From contig CACSIO010000045.1 in NCBI GenBank assembly GCA_902705865.1, positions 292,917 to 356,916 of the forward strand: a stretch of DNA of 64,000 nucleotides, given 5' to 3'. The translations under genes were made by a program, and so were the position numbers. The stretch comes from BD1-7 clade bacterium (GTDB taxonomy: Bacteria > Pseudomonadota > Gammaproteobacteria > Pseudomonadales > DT-91). Below the pieces are notes generated by a model. The model was not told the DNA's origin, did not search any database, and saw only the letters and a list, made by a program, of their open reading frames with translations. Below, in pieces: positions 9,249 through 19,627 of the stretch (its first letter is position 1; each line of letters opens with the position of its first letter).

Positions 9249-11075
9249 TTGACGGACAAATCTCCGAAACCTGCCAGTTCCGACTGGCAGATGTATAAGC
9301 GTCTTATTACCCATATTTTGCCACTCAAGTGGGCCTTTGCGGCTAGTTTGTTCGGCTTTGTATTTTATGCGGGTATGGACGTCATGGCCGTCGATATCAT
9401 GCAGTATCTGATTGACTCCCTCGGTGGAACCGTCAATTACGAGAAAAAGACCGGTATCATTACCAACTTGCTGAAAAATTACCTCGATTTGGGTGACAAA
9501 GAAGGCGTTGCTCGTACGGTCTTCCCAATTATGGTGATTATCATTGCCGTATTTCGTGCATTTGGCGCGTTTGTGGGCAACTTTTTTATGAAGTACGTCG
9601 GCAACAAGGTCGTTTTTGAATTACGTAACTTGCTGTTTGAGCAAATGGTCAAACTACCGATGTCTTACATTACATCACATACGTCTGGGCAGCTGGTGAG
9701 TCGTATTACCTACAACGTTAACCAAGTGACGGGTGCGGTAACCAATGCCGTAACGGTAATATTCCGCGATGGTCTGACGGTAATTTTTCTATTTGGTTAC
9801 CTCATTTATATTAATTACAAACTTACGGCGACCTTCATTATCGTGGCTCCGCTTATTGCGGTTGTCGTGAGTGTTGTGAGTAAACGTTTTCGCCGTATCG
9901 CCACACGCTTGCAGCGCTCGATGGGCGATGTAAACCATGTGATTAATGAAGCGGTCGGCAGCACGCAAGATATGCGTGTGTACGGCGCTCAACGCACTGA
10001 AATACAGCGGTTTAACAATGTGAGCGGCTATCAGCTCAAGCAAAGCTTGAAAATGGCCGTCACAGATGCAGCCTTTTCGCCGGTAATTCAGGTATTACTG
10101 ACGTTAGCCATCTCGATGTTGGTTTGGATGGGGCTGAATTCAGATATTATTTTGTCGATGTCTCCCGGGTTGTTTGTCGCTTATTTGGTCGCAGCCGGCG
10201 TGTTGGGTAAACCGTTACGCCAGCTAACATCGGTTATCGGAGTGATTCAAAAAGCTTTGGCTGCCGCTCAAGATATCTTTGCACAGCTAGATGAAGAGCC
10301 CGAAGAAGAAACCGGCACCAATGTGATGCAGCGCGTTCGTGGGGATATCCGGTTTGATCAGGTGAGATTCCAATATCCAGGTACAGATACCGACGCCCTG
10401 AAAGACATTTCATTCGAGGTGAAGGCTGGGCAGATGCTGGCACTTGTTGGCGGCTCTGGCGGCGGAAAATCGACACTAGCAGGCTTGTTGCCGCGGTTTT
10501 ATAACCCGTCTGAAGGGCGTATTCTGATCGATGAAATCGGCACTGATTCGGTTACGCTGCACAGCCTGCGTGAACAAATCGCGCTGGTAAGTCAAAACGT
10601 TGTGCTCTTTAACGACTCCATTCACGGCAACATTGCCTATGGCGAATTAGCTGAGAAATCCCGCGAAGAAATTGAACGCGCGGCACGTTTGGCCAACGCG
10701 CACGAATTTATCGAAAAATTGCCTGAAGGGTACGACACACGCATTGGCGATAATGGTGTGTTGCTGTCGGGCGGCCAGCGCCAGCGTATAGCAATTGCGC
10801 GCGCCATTTTGAAAGACGCACCGATTCTGATTCTCGATGAGGCGACCTCCGCACTGGACAACGAATCCGAGCGACTGATTCAGCAAGCCCTCGATGACGT
10901 GATGACCGATCGAACAACCATCGTGATTGCCCATCGCCTTACAACCATTGAAAAGGCCGATAAAATTTTGGTTATCGATGGCGGCCAGATTGTCGAATCT
11001 GGTGATCATAAGAGCTTGCTGGCAGAGCATGGCCGCTATGCAGCGCTTCATGCCTCTAGTGACGGCGCGGTTTAA
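9249..11075 (+). CDS. msbA: Lipid A export permease/ATP-binding protein MsbA
   Basis: Homodimeric ABC exporter that flips core-lipid A across the inner membrane. 608 residues (582 in E. coli) with six membrane helices in about the first 320 residues, then a nucleotide-binding domain: Walker A GGSGGGKST near residue 400, LSGGQRQRIAIARA near 505 and Walker B ILILDEATSALD near 527. The start is TTG at 9249, close to the exbD stop. lpxK follows 5 bases later, the conserved msbA-lpxK order. The first periplasmic loop (about residues 50-85) is longer than I would expect for the family. Confidence 0.95.
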   Translation: MTDKSPKPASSDWQMYKRLITHILPLKWAFAASLFGFVFYAGMDVMAVDIMQYLIDSLGGTVNYEKKTGIITNLLKNYLDLGDKEGVARTVFPIMVIIIAVFRAFGAFVGNFFMKYVGNKVVFELRNLLFEQMVKLPMSYITSHTSGQLVSRITYNVNQVTGAVTNAVTVIFRDGLTVIFLFGYLIYINYKLTATFIIVAPLIAVVVSVVSKRFRRIATRLQRSMGDVNHVINEAVGSTQDMRVYGAQRTEIQRFNNVSGYQLKQSLKMAVTDAAFSPVIQVLLTLAISMLVWMGLNSDIILSMSPGLFVAYLVAAGVLGKPLRQLTSVIGVIQKALAAAQDIFAQLDEEPEEETGTNVMQRVRGDIRFDQVRFQYPGTDTDALKDISFEVKAGQMLALVGGSGGGKSTLAGLLPRFYNPSEGRILIDEIGTDSVTLHSLREQIALVSQNVVLFNDSIHGNIAYGELAEKSREEIERAARLANAHEFIEKLPEGYDTRIGDNGVLLSGGQRQRIAIARAILKDAPILILDEATSALDNESERLIQQALDDVMTDRTTIVIAHRLTTIEKADKILVIDGGQIVESGDHKSLLAEHGRYAALHASSDGAV

Positions 11076-11080
11076 TACAC

Positions 11081-12076
11081 ATGCAAACCTGGGTTGAGAA
11101 ACTCTGGTACGGGCGTCCCCTCTGGTCGCCTTTACTGCATCCGATATTACTGCCCTTGAGCCAATTATTTGGCCGAATAGCGGCTAGTCGCCGACGCAAA
11201 CTCGAAGCCAAACAAACACGCCTGTCGGTTCCCGTTATCTTGGTGGGTAACATCAGTGTTGGCGGCACCGGTAAAACACCTTTTACCATCGCGTTGGTGA
11301 GCCGATTACAAGAGCAGGGTATTCGTGTTGGCGTCATTAGTCGTGGTTACGGTGGCAAGGCAGAATACCCTTATACATTGACGGCAACATCTACCGCAGA
11401 GCAATCCGGTGATGAGCCGTTGATGATCTTTAAGCGCTGCGGCTGCCCGGTTGTGATAGACCCCGACCGTGTGAATGCTGCCCAAACCTTGATTGAGCAA
11501 CATAAAGTGCAGATCATCATCAGTGATGATGGCCTTCAGCATTACCGCTTGCCGCGAGACATCGAAATTGCTGTAGTCGACGGTGAACGTGGATTAGGGA
11601 ACGGCCGATGTTTGCCCGCAGGCCCACTGCGTGAGCCGCCGAAACGCCTTGATGATGTTGATTACGTGATAATCAACGGTGAAAACCAGCACCATATCGC
11701 CACCGCTAATGGTCACGAACTCAACCTTGCCCCCGGCGCACTGATCCCCATCGGCACGACGCCGGAAGCACCCGCGCCTGTGGCGCAAGCCGTTGACGCT
11801 ATTGCCGCCATCGGTAACCCGCAACGATTTTTCAACACCCTACAAACCGCCGGCTTTGACGTTGAGCCGCATCCGTTTCCTGATCATTATCACTATCAAC
11901 TCGACGATCTTTTTCTAAATAATAAACGCCCCGTTTTAATGACTGAAAAAGATGCAGTAAAATGCGCTGCGTTCACTGAATTAGATCATCATTGGTATCT
12001 GCCAGTTAATGCCGAGCTCAGTGACGATTTCTGGCAGCGACTCGAAGCCCATGTTCAGATACTCTTAACGGCTTGA
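11081..12076 (+). CDS. lpxK: Tetraacyldisaccharide 4'-kinase LpxK
   Basis: Phosphorylates tetraacyldisaccharide-1-phosphate to lipid IVA in lipid A synthesis at the cytoplasmic face of the inner membrane. 331 residues (E. coli 328). P-loop [13 protein letters not shown] near residue 56, the conserved RGYGGK near 91 and the Walker B-type [20 protein letters not shown]. An N-terminal hydrophobic anchor is present. It sits directly after msbA in the same run of genes. Confidence 0.95.
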   Translation: MQTWVEKLWYGRPLWSPLLHPILLPLSQLFGRIAASRRRKLEAKQTRLSVPVILVGNISVGGTGKTPFTIALVSRLQEQGIRVGVISRGYGGKAEYPYTLTATSTAEQSGDEPLMIFKRCGCPVVIDPDRVNAAQTLIEQHKVQIIISDDGLQHYRLPRDIEIAVVDGERGLGNGRCLPAGPLREPPKRLDDVDYVIINGENQHHIATANGHELNLAPGALIPIGTTPEAPAPVAQAVDAIAAIGNPQRFFNTLQTAGFDVEPHPFPDHYHYQLDDLFLNNKRPVLMTEKDAVKCAAFTELDHHWYLPVNAELSDDFWQRLEAHVQILLTA

Positions 12077-12170
12077 CTGGCTATATCTGTGCAGTGTTGC
12101 AACCGCACCTCAGCGCTCCCATCGCCACGTCGAACAAAAACAACATGCAAATACACAGGTAACCATCATT

Positions 12171-12932
12171 ATGGATTTTGTTGTCGTTATTCCATCCCGC
12201 TATGCATCTTCACGTTTGCCAGCTAAGCCATTGGCGGATATCTGCGGCAAACCGATGATTCAACACGTGTGGGAGCAAGCCTGTTTAAGTGAGGCTAAAG
12301 ACGTCATCATCGCCACTGACGACAGCCGTATTGAAGCCGCCGCTAACGCATTTGGTGCACGTGTATGCATGACGCGCGAAGATCATGAATCTGGTACTGA
12401 TCGCCTGCAAGAAGTCGCCCAAAACATGGGTTATGACGAAGACCAGGTCATCGTTAACGTCCAGGGTGATGAGCCGTTGATTCCCCCAGCTGTCATTAAT
12501 CAGGTGGCCGCGTTACTCAGTGATCAAACGCGCCAGATGGCAACCCTGTGTGAAACCATTGAAGAGGTTTCACATGTTTTTGACCCAAATGTGGTAAAAC
12601 TGGTCACAGACAACAATCAGCAAGCACTGTACTTCAGCCGTGCCCCGATTCCTTGGGTACGTGATGCGTTTGCTGAGAATCGCGAAGAATTGCCCGTTGG
12701 CGTTGAGTTTAAACGTCATATTGGCATTTATGCCTATCGGGCAGCTTTGCTAAATCGGTTTGTTGATTGGCCGCTAGGGACACTTGAATCCATTGAGAAA
12801 CTCGAACAATTACGCGTGATGGAAAACGGCGTGAGTATATTTGCCGAGGCCGCGTGCCAAAAGATTCCAGCGGGTGTTGATACACAAGAAGATCTTGATG
12901 CTGTGAGAAACTATTTAACACAGCAGAAGTAA
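12171..12932 (+). CDS. kdsB: 3-deoxy-manno-octulosonate cytidylyltransferase KdsB
   Basis: Activates Kdo as CMP-Kdo for the lipopolysaccharide inner core. 253 residues (E. coli 248). N-terminal nucleotide-binding motif [15 protein letters not shown], then [25 protein letters not shown] and the C-terminal [19 protein letters not shown] 94-base gap separates it from lpxK; I see no trm112-like small gene in it. Confidence 0.95.
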   Translation: MDFVVVIPSRYASSRLPAKPLADICGKPMIQHVWEQACLSEAKDVIIATDDSRIEAAANAFGARVCMTREDHESGTDRLQEVAQNMGYDEDQVIVNVQGDEPLIPPAVINQVAALLSDQTRQMATLCETIEEVSHVFDPNVVKLVTDNNQQALYFSRAPIPWVRDAFAENREELPVGVEFKRHIGIYAYRAALLNRFVDWPLGTLESIEKLEQLRVMENGVSIFAEAACQKIPAGVDTQEDLDAVRNYLTQQK

Positions 12933-12996
12933 CCGCTTATAGTGTTTTCTCTTGGGTGTTTCGATTATGGACGATGAAACTGCAAAAAGGTCTGGT

Positions 12997-13470
12997 ATGA
13001 CAAAAGTCTTATTTGTGTGCTTGGGTAATATCTGTCGCTCGCCGACGGCCCACGGCATTTTTGAAAAAATGATTGCCGAAGCAGGTTTGCAAAACCACAT
13101 TGGTGTTGATTCTTGTGGTACCGGCGCTTGGCATATTGGCAACCCACCGGATGATCGCACCATCGCAGCTGCCGCCGGCCGAGGTTACGATCTCTCCGCT
13201 CTGCGTGCTCGCAAATTATGCGCTGCCGATTTCGACGACTTCGACTACATCTTGGCAATGGATACCCGTAACCTTGCAGACATCATTAAAAATGCCCCGG
13301 ATAACTATCCAGGTCGTATTCAGCTGCTGCTCGATTACCTCGAAGACGACAATATCCTCGAAGTGCCAGATCCGTATTACGGCAACGGCGAAGGTTTTGA
13401 GCGGGTATTTGGCCTGATTGAATCTGCCTGCGAATCACTGCTGAAGGAACTCACCCCCGTCAATGCCTGA
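12997..13470 (+). CDS. Low-molecular-weight protein tyrosine phosphatase
   Basis: 157-residue phosphatase with the P-loop CLGNICRSPTAHG (nucleophile Cys8, Arg14) and the general acid Asp in VPDPYYG near residue 125. It hydrolyses phosphotyrosine or small phosphate esters in the cytoplasm; the substrate is unknown. The start is ATG 12997, which has AAAAGG six bases upstream and gives the short N-terminus usual for the family. The in-frame ATG at 12967 would add ten residues. It overlaps murB by 8 bases. The kdsB-ptp-murB order is also found in Pseudomonas. Confidence 0.93.
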   Translation: MTKVLFVCLGNICRSPTAHGIFEKMIAEAGLQNHIGVDSCGTGAWHIGNPPDDRTIAAAAGRGYDLSALRARKLCAADFDDFDYILAMDTRNLADIIKNAPDNYPGRIQLLLDYLEDDNILEVPDPYYGNGEGFERVFGLIESACESLLKELTPVNA

Positions 13471-14512
13471 CCCGACACAAACGCCTGAGTTGATACAAAC
13501 AGGCGTCGATCTAACACATCTGAACACCATGGCGCTGAAAGTCAGCGCACGATTCTACGCCAAAGCGACCAATGCGACTGATATTCAACGTGCCCTGGGT
13601 TATGCACACGAACACCAGTTGCCGTTGTTTATCTTGGGCGGCGGGTCGAATATCATTTTTACCGGTGATTACCCTGGCCTGGTGCTGCATATGGCAGAGC
13701 AGGGCATAGATACCCTCGCAGAGGATTCAAATAGCATCACCGTGCGTGTTGCTGCAGGCATGCATTGGGATAATTTTTTACAAACCTGTCTGAACAACAG
13801 CTGGTACGGCCTCGAAAATCTCGCCATTATTCCTGGCACGGTTGGTGCCGCGCCGGTGCAAAATATTGGTGCATACGGGCAAGAAGTCGCCGACTGCATC
13901 GATAGTGTTGATGTGATCAATCTGCATACACGTGAGCCAACCCGTTTAGCTGCCCAAGTTTGCGAATTTGCTTACCGTGATAGCATCTTCAAAAGCCGCG
14001 CAGCCGATAAATATTTGATTACGCATGTGGCATTTCGCTTCAGTAAAACCCCAGCAGTGAATATTAGCTACGGCCCGCTTGCGAGCCATTTTGCCGGTAA
14101 AACACCAACGCCTGCGGCTATTCGCGATGCCGTGATTTCTATTCGCCAGTCAAAATTGCCAGACCCAGCTGAGATTGCCAACACGGGTAGCTTCTTCAAA
14201 AACCCGATGGTGAGCAATGAAAAATTTGCAGAGTTACGGCAACGATTTATTGATTTACCTGCGTACCCGCAGTCGGATGGTAGGGTAAAATTGGCCGCTG
14301 GATGGTTGATCGAAAAGGCCGGATTTAAGGGTAAAAGATATGGGCCCGTCGGCATGTATGAGAAGCAGGCACTGGTACTTGTGAACCATGATGGTGCAAC
14401 CTGTGATGACATCCTACAACTGGTAAAACGAATAATCGGTACCGTGCAGCAAGACTTCGATGTTTTGCTTGAGCCGGAACCTGTATTCGTGAATACTGAT
14501 GTTTTGGTTTGA
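13463..14512 (+). CDS. murB: UDP-N-acetylenolpyruvoylglucosamine reductase MurB
   Basis: FAD enzyme making UDP-N-acetylmuramate, the second committed step of peptidoglycan synthesis. 349 residues (E. coli 342, type I). FAD-binding motif LGGGSNIIF near residue 58, GLENLAIIPGTVGAAPVQNIGAYG, the catalytic Ser in NTGSFFKNP near 241, and the C-terminal Glu region LEPEPVFV. The start overlaps the end of the phosphatase gene by 8 bases, implying translational coupling. Confidence 0.95.
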   Translation: MPDPTQTPELIQTGVDLTHLNTMALKVSARFYAKATNATDIQRALGYAHEHQLPLFILGGGSNIIFTGDYPGLVLHMAEQGIDTLAEDSNSITVRVAAGMHWDNFLQTCLNNSWYGLENLAIIPGTVGAAPVQNIGAYGQEVADCIDSVDVINLHTREPTRLAAQVCEFAYRDSIFKSRAADKYLITHVAFRFSKTPAVNISYGPLASHFAGKTPTPAAIRDAVISIRQSKLPDPAEIANTGSFFKNPMVSNEKFAELRQRFIDLPAYPQSDGRVKLAAGWLIEKAGFKGKRYGPVGMYEKQALVLVNHDGATCDDILQLVKRIIGTVQQDFDVLLEPEPVFVNTDVLV

Positions 14513-14531
14513 TGCTTGGGTTGTCGCTAAC

Positions 14532-14547
14532 CCCTATTTTTATAGGG
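14532..14547 (+). terminator. Possible terminator hairpin after murB
   Basis: CCCTAT-TTTT-ATAGGG, a six-base perfect stem with a four-base loop 20 bases after the murB stop. It is not followed by a U-tract, so intrinsic termination is not certain. Confidence 0.35.
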
Positions 14548-14611
14548 TGAAGGCGTTGTCTGTCTGTGTTGGGAGTTGTGTCGAAAAACTCGAAACCAAA
14601 TAAATTGACCT

Positions 14612-15415
14612 ATGCAAAAACAGCCCAGACAAAACGCGTCAATACCACCGGCCCAAACCGATCTATTTGGTGGTGCCGGCAATGATGCGAATGTGGGCAC
14701 AGAGGTAGCTGAAGCAAGTGAAGCGCAGCAATCGGCATTGGCGGCAAGTAATGAGCACGCCAGATGTGATGTAACTGCGCTAGAAGGCCTCTCTGATTAC
14801 ACAGAATCCGACCAGTTGCATTATTACCCCAGCCAGTTTACTGCGCAGGCAGATCACTGGTTTTCTTGCCTGCAAGCAAATATGCCATGGCGACAAGATA
14901 CCTTAACCATCGCCGGTCAACAGCGATTAATACCCCGGTTACAGGTATGGATGGGTGACAAAGGCACTGACTACCAATACAGTGGCATCGCCTTAACGCC
15001 TGAGCTTTGGTTGGCACCGATGGCTGACATAAAACAACAGGTAGAAGCCATCGCAGGCTGCAGTTTCAACAGCGCCTTGCTCAATTTCTACCGAGACGGC
15101 AACGACAGTGTTGCCTGGCATGCTGACGACGAAGCCGAACTAGACGACACCGTGCCGATAGCCTCAATTTCACTCGGGCAAGCGCGGCGTTTCAGCATCA
15201 AGCCGAAGAAACACTATTTGCAGAGGCTGGCGTCAATGGGCCACAACGTAAGTGGCAGATCCGCAACGCGCCGGCAAGAGTTACACCACGGGTCACTGCT
15301 GTTGATGATGCCGGGCGTTCAAAAACGTTGGCAACATGCCGTATTAAAACAACCGGAAATAACCGGCGGGCGGATTAACTTGACGTTTAGAAAGGTTCGC
15401 ACACGGTCACGATAA
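14612..15415 (+). CDS. AlkB-like alpha-ketoglutarate-dependent dioxygenase
   Basis: Fe(II)/2-oxoglutarate enzyme expected to repair alkylated bases by oxidative demethylation. 267 residues. The first ~70 are a polar extension without a recognisable domain. The core contains NSALLNFYRDGNDSVAWHAD with the Fe ligands HxD near 170-172, ISLGQARRF, HGSLLLMMPG, the distal His in RWQHAVLK and the 2OG-binding Arg in RINLTFR. This length and motif order fit the plant/ALKBH2-like bacterial group better than E. coli AlkB (216 residues). It stands alone between murB and the gacA homologue. Confidence 0.85.
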   Translation: MQKQPRQNASIPPAQTDLFGGAGNDANVGTEVAEASEAQQSALAASNEHARCDVTALEGLSDYTESDQLHYYPSQFTAQADHWFSCLQANMPWRQDTLTIAGQQRLIPRLQVWMGDKGTDYQYSGIALTPELWLAPMADIKQQVEAIAGCSFNSALLNFYRDGNDSVAWHADDEAELDDTVPIASISLGQARRFSIKPKKHYLQRLASMGHNVSGRSATRRQELHHGSLLLMMPGVQKRWQHAVLKQPEITGGRINLTFRKVRTRSR

Positions 15416-15423
15416 TACTCGTG

Positions 15424-15693
15424 TTAATAGTAGGAGGGTATTTTCGCCGAACGCGCCAGGTAGGCAACTTCGTCGAAATGGCCTACATTTAGACCAGAAA
15501 GACTGAAAAAATAATGGCTTACTACCTGATCAGACGTAGCCGCAATGTGATCAGGTGATGAATAAAAACGGATGTCATTCACCTTAAAGCCAGCAAGAGC
15601 AGTGTAAGCTACTTTTGACCGGTTTCCGCACGTTGTCATTGGATGATAACGCCGGCAGCCAAGGGTTAAGCAGCAGCAAATGGATAAGATCAA
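15424..15693 (-). CDS. Hypothetical small protein, perhaps DUF6316-like
   Basis: Open frame of 89 codons; an internal ATG at 15642 would give 72 residues. Neither start has a clear ribosome binding site. The C-terminal half (VNDIRFYSS, then YFFSLSGLNVGHFDEVAYLARSA) loosely resembles the aromatic-turn-GPF pattern of small DUF6316 proteins, but I would not assign it on that. If it is not a gene, the 440 bases from 15416 to 15856 contain only the promoter region of the response regulator. Confidence 0.3.
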   Translation of the reverse strand: MILSICCCLTLGCRRYHPMTTCGNRSKVAYTALAGFKVNDIRFYSSPDHIAATSDQVVSHYFFSLSGLNVGHFDEVAYLARSAKIPSYY

Positions 15694-15856
15694 TAAAAAT
15701 GGATGAAACCAGGCGTATTTGTTGTCAAAACAAATACATCAACGATGGATCGCTTTGAGTGAACATGTTTTTGCTCAACGCCGCTCTCATCGAGCGAAGC
15801 CTGGACGCTGAACAGTAGCGCATTTTTCAATAAAATAATGACGATCGAGGCTTAAT

Positions 15857-16501
15857 GTGACAATCAAAGTAGTCGTTGCAGACGACCATGACTTGGTTCG
15901 CGTCGGGATTGCACGAATGCTGGAAGATGTACCAGGGATTGAGGTAGTCGGCGAAGCGGGTACAGGTGAAGAAGCCATTCAGTATGCCAAGCAATTGGAT
16001 CCTGATGTGGTTTTGATGGATATCAAAATGCCGGGTATTGGTGGTATCGAAGCCACTAAAAAGCTTACCCAGCGTTTACCCGGAGTGGCAGTCGTTGCAC
16101 TGACCGCACTGGATGACAATCCATTCCCCAACAAGCTGCTCAAAGCAGGTGCGCTTGGCTATGTAACTAAAGGTGCAGAAATGTACGAAATGGTTACCGC
16201 CATCAAACACGCAGCTGCGGGCAAGCGTTATCTGTCGCCCAATATCGCCCAGCAAATGGCACTCAGTGCCTACGACAGCGAAGGATCACCGTTTGAGCAA
16301 CTCTCAGACCGTGAACTGCAGATTACCATGATGGTGATTAACTGCGAGAAAGTGCAGGAAATCTCGGATAAACTCTGCCTGAGCACCAAAACCGTTAATA
16401 GCTACCGATACCGGATCTTCGACAAACTCGGCGTACAAAGCGACGTTGAGCTTACTCGTCTCGCCATTCGGCATGGTATGCTAGACCCACAGGAAGTTTG
16501 A
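15857..16501 (+). CDS. gacA: Response regulator GacA/UvrY
   Basis: NarL/FixJ-family regulator, 214 residues, normally phosphorylated by GacS/BarA, driving small RNAs that titrate CsrA/RsmA. The receiver domain has acidic residues DDH (9-11), phosphoacceptor Asp55 in VVLMDIKMPG and the conserved Lys in YVTKGA. The LuxR-type helix-turn-helix is at about 150-205 (LSDRELQITMMVI, LSTKTVNSYRYRIFDKLGV). It starts at GTG 15857. Upstream of uvrC, as in Pseudomonas and E. coli (uvrY-uvrC), which supports the GacA identity. The sensor kinase is not in the window. Confidence 0.93.
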   Translation: MTIKVVVADDHDLVRVGIARMLEDVPGIEVVGEAGTGEEAIQYAKQLDPDVVLMDIKMPGIGGIEATKKLTQRLPGVAVVALTALDDNPFPNKLLKAGALGYVTKGAEMYEMVTAIKHAAAGKRYLSPNIAQQMALSAYDSEGSPFEQLSDRELQITMMVINCEKVQEISDKLCLSTKTVNSYRYRIFDKLGVQSDVELTRLAIRHGMLDPQEV

Positions 16502-16752
16502 ACCTGCACCGCAGAAAATAAACCCCTGAGTACTGGTGTTTATCGGCGCAATCAAACGCAAGGGGTTGTTCACTCTCGATTTTTATGTGGCATTTCAAAA
16601 GCAACATTAACTTGCTGTTAGGCCATTCGCCTATTCAAACGTCCGTACACTTATAAGCCCGCAACCGCTGCAATTAACCGCCCGGTGCGGTGTAAATTAG
16701 AATCAACGCGGCGCTCAATGATCTAGCGCTGCGCATACGACACACAAGTTTA

Positions 16753-18747
16753 ATGGCCAAAAAAACACCCAACACCGGCAGTAAAGATTCCCAACAAACA
16801 CCTGCTGAATCCAGCCGGGTATCTGATGCCGCTCCGGCTATCTATGCCACCAACCCGCCCGAGAAAGAATCCGCTAAAAGCCTTGCGACGAAAGTGGCAG
16901 GCCTAGCCAGCGACGCAGGCGAACACCCCGACGGATTTGATCACAAAACCTATCTGAAAAACCTCACCCAACGCCCCGGCGTTTATCAAATGCACGATAC
17001 CGATGGCAACGTGCTGTATGTGGGGAAGGCCAAAAACCTCAAAAAACGCGTCGGCAGTTACTTCCGCGCTCGCGGCCTTAACACCAAAACTGTGGCGCTG
17101 GTTAGCCGTATTCATCGCATCGATGTCACCGTAACGGCTACCGAAACCGAAGCTCTGCTGCTTGAGCACAACCTCATCAAGCAAAGCCGCCCGCCTTACA
17201 ATATTTTGCTGCGTGACGATAAATCCTACCCCTACATCTTTTTGTCCGATGCCGAATACCCGCGGCTCTCATATCATCGAGGCGCAAAACGAGAGAAGGG
17301 CACCTATTTTGGCCCATATCCGAATGCCTCATCCGTGCGTGAAAGCATGAACCTACTGCAACAAGTTTTTAAAGTGCGTCAATGTGAAGACAGCTACTTC
17401 GCTAACCGATCACGCGCCTGTCTCCAATATCAGATCAAACGCTGTAGTGGCCCGTGCATGAACCACGTCAGCGACGAAGAATATGCCGAAGAGGTAAAAC
17501 ACACCCGCTGGTTTTTAGAAGGCCGCAGCGACCAGCTGATTAAAGAGCTCGGTGCTAGTATGGAAGCCGCTGCCGTCGACATGGCCTACGAAAAAGCCGC
17601 CGAATACCGCGACCAGATACAACACCTCAAGCGTGTAACCGAAAACCAATACATCGAAGCCGGCAATGCCGAAGTTGACGTAGTCGCCCTCGCTGTAAAA
17701 GCCGGTGCTGCCTGTGTACACGTATTATTTGTGCGCGGCGGTCGTATTATCGGCAGCCGCAGCTACTACCCCAAGCTCGGCCTCGACGAAGACAACAACG
17801 CCGTGATGATGGCCTTTCTCGGTCAGTTTTATCTGAGCGGGCAAAGCCGCGATATGCCGCCGAAAATCGTCACCAATCAAGAATGCGAAGACGCCCTCGA
17901 GTTTGCCGAAGGCCTCACTCAGATTGCCGGTAAACGCGTTCAGCTACTCGGCCCAACACGCGGCAATGTCGAAAAGTGGTTACAAGTTGCCACTTCCACT
18001 GCAGAGCAAAACCTCACCTCGCGCATGGCCAACAAGCAAAGCCTGCAAAAGCGCTTCTTGAGCCTGCAAGAAGCCCTCGACCTCACCGACATGCCCAAAC
18101 GCATCGAATGTTTTGATATTAGCCACAGTAGCGGCGAAGCTACCGTAGCTTCCTGCGTGGTATTCGATCAAAACGGCCCGAAAAAGAGCGACTACCGCCG
18201 TTTTAACATCAAAGGCATTACTGGCGGTGATGATTACGCCGCCATGCAGCAAGCTCTGCAGCGACGCTTTAAAAAGCTCGTCGATGGAGAAGGGCAGCAG
18301 CCCGACATCTTATTAATTGACGGCGGTAAGGGACAAGTAACGCAAGCCAAAGACGTACTCAGTGAATACGGCCTGAATGAAATCCTGATTGTGGGGGTAG
18401 CCAAAGGCCCTACCCGTAAACCCGGGCTGGAACATTTGATACTGGCCGATACAGGTGACGAGCTCAACCTACCAGCCGATTCACCCGCACTTCACCTGAT
18501 TCAGCACGTGAGGGATGAATCCCACCGCTTCGCGGTAAAAAGTCACACCCAGCAACGCGACAAAAAGCGCAGCCAATCGGCCCTAGAAGGCATACCCGGC
18601 GTAGGCCCCAAGCGCCGCCGCGAACTGCTGCGCTACTTCGGCAGCATGAAAGCGGTTACCGAAGCTCCCGTGCGCGAATTAGTAAAAGTGCCATCAGTTA
18701 GTGAAAAAATTGCCGAAGATATTTATGCTGAGTTCAACAAAGAATAA
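16753..18747 (+). CDS. uvrC: Excinuclease ABC subunit UvrC
   Basis: Makes both incisions around lesions in nucleotide excision repair. GIY-YIG domain starting PGVYQMHDTDGNVLYVGKAK near residue 77, a Cys-rich stretch (QCEDSYF...CLQYQIKRCSGPC), a UVR motif near 280, an RNase H-like endonuclease domain (ECFDISHSSG; DILLIDGGKGQ) and C-terminal helix-hairpin-helices (IPGVGPKRRRELL). 664 residues, against 610 in E. coli. The extra length is a polar Ala/Ser/Lys-rich N-terminus of about 70 residues without a domain. No strong ribosome binding site precedes ATG 16753, so the true start could be internal. Confidence 0.93.
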   Translation: MAKKTPNTGSKDSQQTPAESSRVSDAAPAIYATNPPEKESAKSLATKVAGLASDAGEHPDGFDHKTYLKNLTQRPGVYQMHDTDGNVLYVGKAKNLKKRVGSYFRARGLNTKTVALVSRIHRIDVTVTATETEALLLEHNLIKQSRPPYNILLRDDKSYPYIFLSDAEYPRLSYHRGAKREKGTYFGPYPNASSVRESMNLLQQVFKVRQCEDSYFANRSRACLQYQIKRCSGPCMNHVSDEEYAEEVKHTRWFLEGRSDQLIKELGASMEAAAVDMAYEKAAEYRDQIQHLKRVTENQYIEAGNAEVDVVALAVKAGAACVHVLFVRGGRIIGSRSYYPKLGLDEDNNAVMMAFLGQFYLSGQSRDMPPKIVTNQECEDALEFAEGLTQIAGKRVQLLGPTRGNVEKWLQVATSTAEQNLTSRMANKQSLQKRFLSLQEALDLTDMPKRIECFDISHSSGEATVASCVVFDQNGPKKSDYRRFNIKGITGGDDYAAMQQALQRRFKKLVDGEGQQPDILLIDGGKGQVTQAKDVLSEYGLNEILIVGVAKGPTRKPGLEHLILADTGDELNLPADSPALHLIQHVRDESHRFAVKSHTQQRDKKRSQSALEGIPGVGPKRRRELLRYFGSMKAVTEAPVRELVKVPSVSEKIAEDIYAEFNKE

Positions 18748-18958
18748 AATAAGTGGTTTAGCCGACAAAAACAGCTTCAGGGTTGAAGCCAATAGCGTGA
18801 AAAATAGTCACATAATGCATGCAAGATAGATGTAGTGGCCGGAATATCGCGTTTTTTATTGGAAGGCAAAGGCAAACCCGAATCGCCGTAGCGTAAAAGC
18901 GGCGCGGGCATCAATCACCTGCAACCCGAACACGTTGTCGAAAACATAAGAACAGAGT

Positions 18959-19519
18959 ATGAATATACCCAACGCATTAACACTTTTTCGACTGGTTCTG
19001 ATTCCGGTATTCGTTATCGTCTTCTATATACCGTCGCAATGGAGCTACCTGATCTCCGCGATCGTGTTCTTCGTCGCCGGCTGGACAGACTGGCTCGATG
19101 GCTACCTCGCCCGCAAGCTCAATCAAACCACCCCGTTTGGCGCCTTTCTCGATCCCGTCGCTGACAAACTCATGGTATCTATCGCGCTGGTTGTATTGGT
19201 AGAGCGTTTTGCTGTGTGGTACTTCACCTTGCCAGCCATCATTATCATCGGTCGCGAAATAATCATCTCCGCCCTCAGAGAGTGGATGGCCGAGCTCGGC
19301 AAACGCACCAGTGTCGCGGTGTCTTATATCGGCAAAATCAAAACCATGGCGCAGATGGGCGCCATCTTCCTGTTTTTGCTTGTGCAGGTCGATAAAGAAG
19401 GCCCAGTTTACTATCTCGCGATGGTCAGTATGTATACTGCAGCGGCGCTCACGATTTGGTCTATGTTCTTGTATTTAAAGGCAGCCTGGCCAGATTTGCG
19501 CCCCGGCAACGAAAATTGA
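18959..19519 (+). CDS. pgsA: CDP-diacylglycerol-glycerol-3-phosphate 3-phosphatidyltransferase PgsA
   Basis: Inner-membrane enzyme making phosphatidylglycerophosphate, precursor of phosphatidylglycerol and cardiolipin. 186 residues (E. coli 182) with the CDP-alcohol phosphotransferase signature DGYLARKLNQTTPFGAFLDP, the last Asp lying four residues on (VADK). About four to five membrane helices. ATG start at 18959. The uvrC-pgsA-tRNA order is the standard one in this part of gammaproteobacterial chromosomes. Confidence 0.95.
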   Translation: MNIPNALTLFRLVLIPVFVIVFYIPSQWSYLISAIVFFVAGWTDWLDGYLARKLNQTTPFGAFLDPVADKLMVSIALVVLVERFAVWYFTLPAIIIIGREIIISALREWMAELGKRTSVAVSYIGKIKTMAQMGAIFLFLLVQVDKEGPVYYLAMVSMYTAAALTIWSMFLYLKAAWPDLRPGNEN

Positions 19520-19627
19520 TCATAACGCGTACAACTTTCTGTTTTAGTACGGTTTTTTTCAAATTAATGTTGACACTGGCGTCAGTCTGAATAGAATTAG
19601 CCACCTCTTTGACGCAAGATACAAAGT

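Noticed and set aside
16502..16752. Possible small gene or RNA between gacA and uvrC
   Set aside because: No convincing frame. AACCCCT and AGGGGTT arms exist, but about 40 bases apart and without a U-tract.
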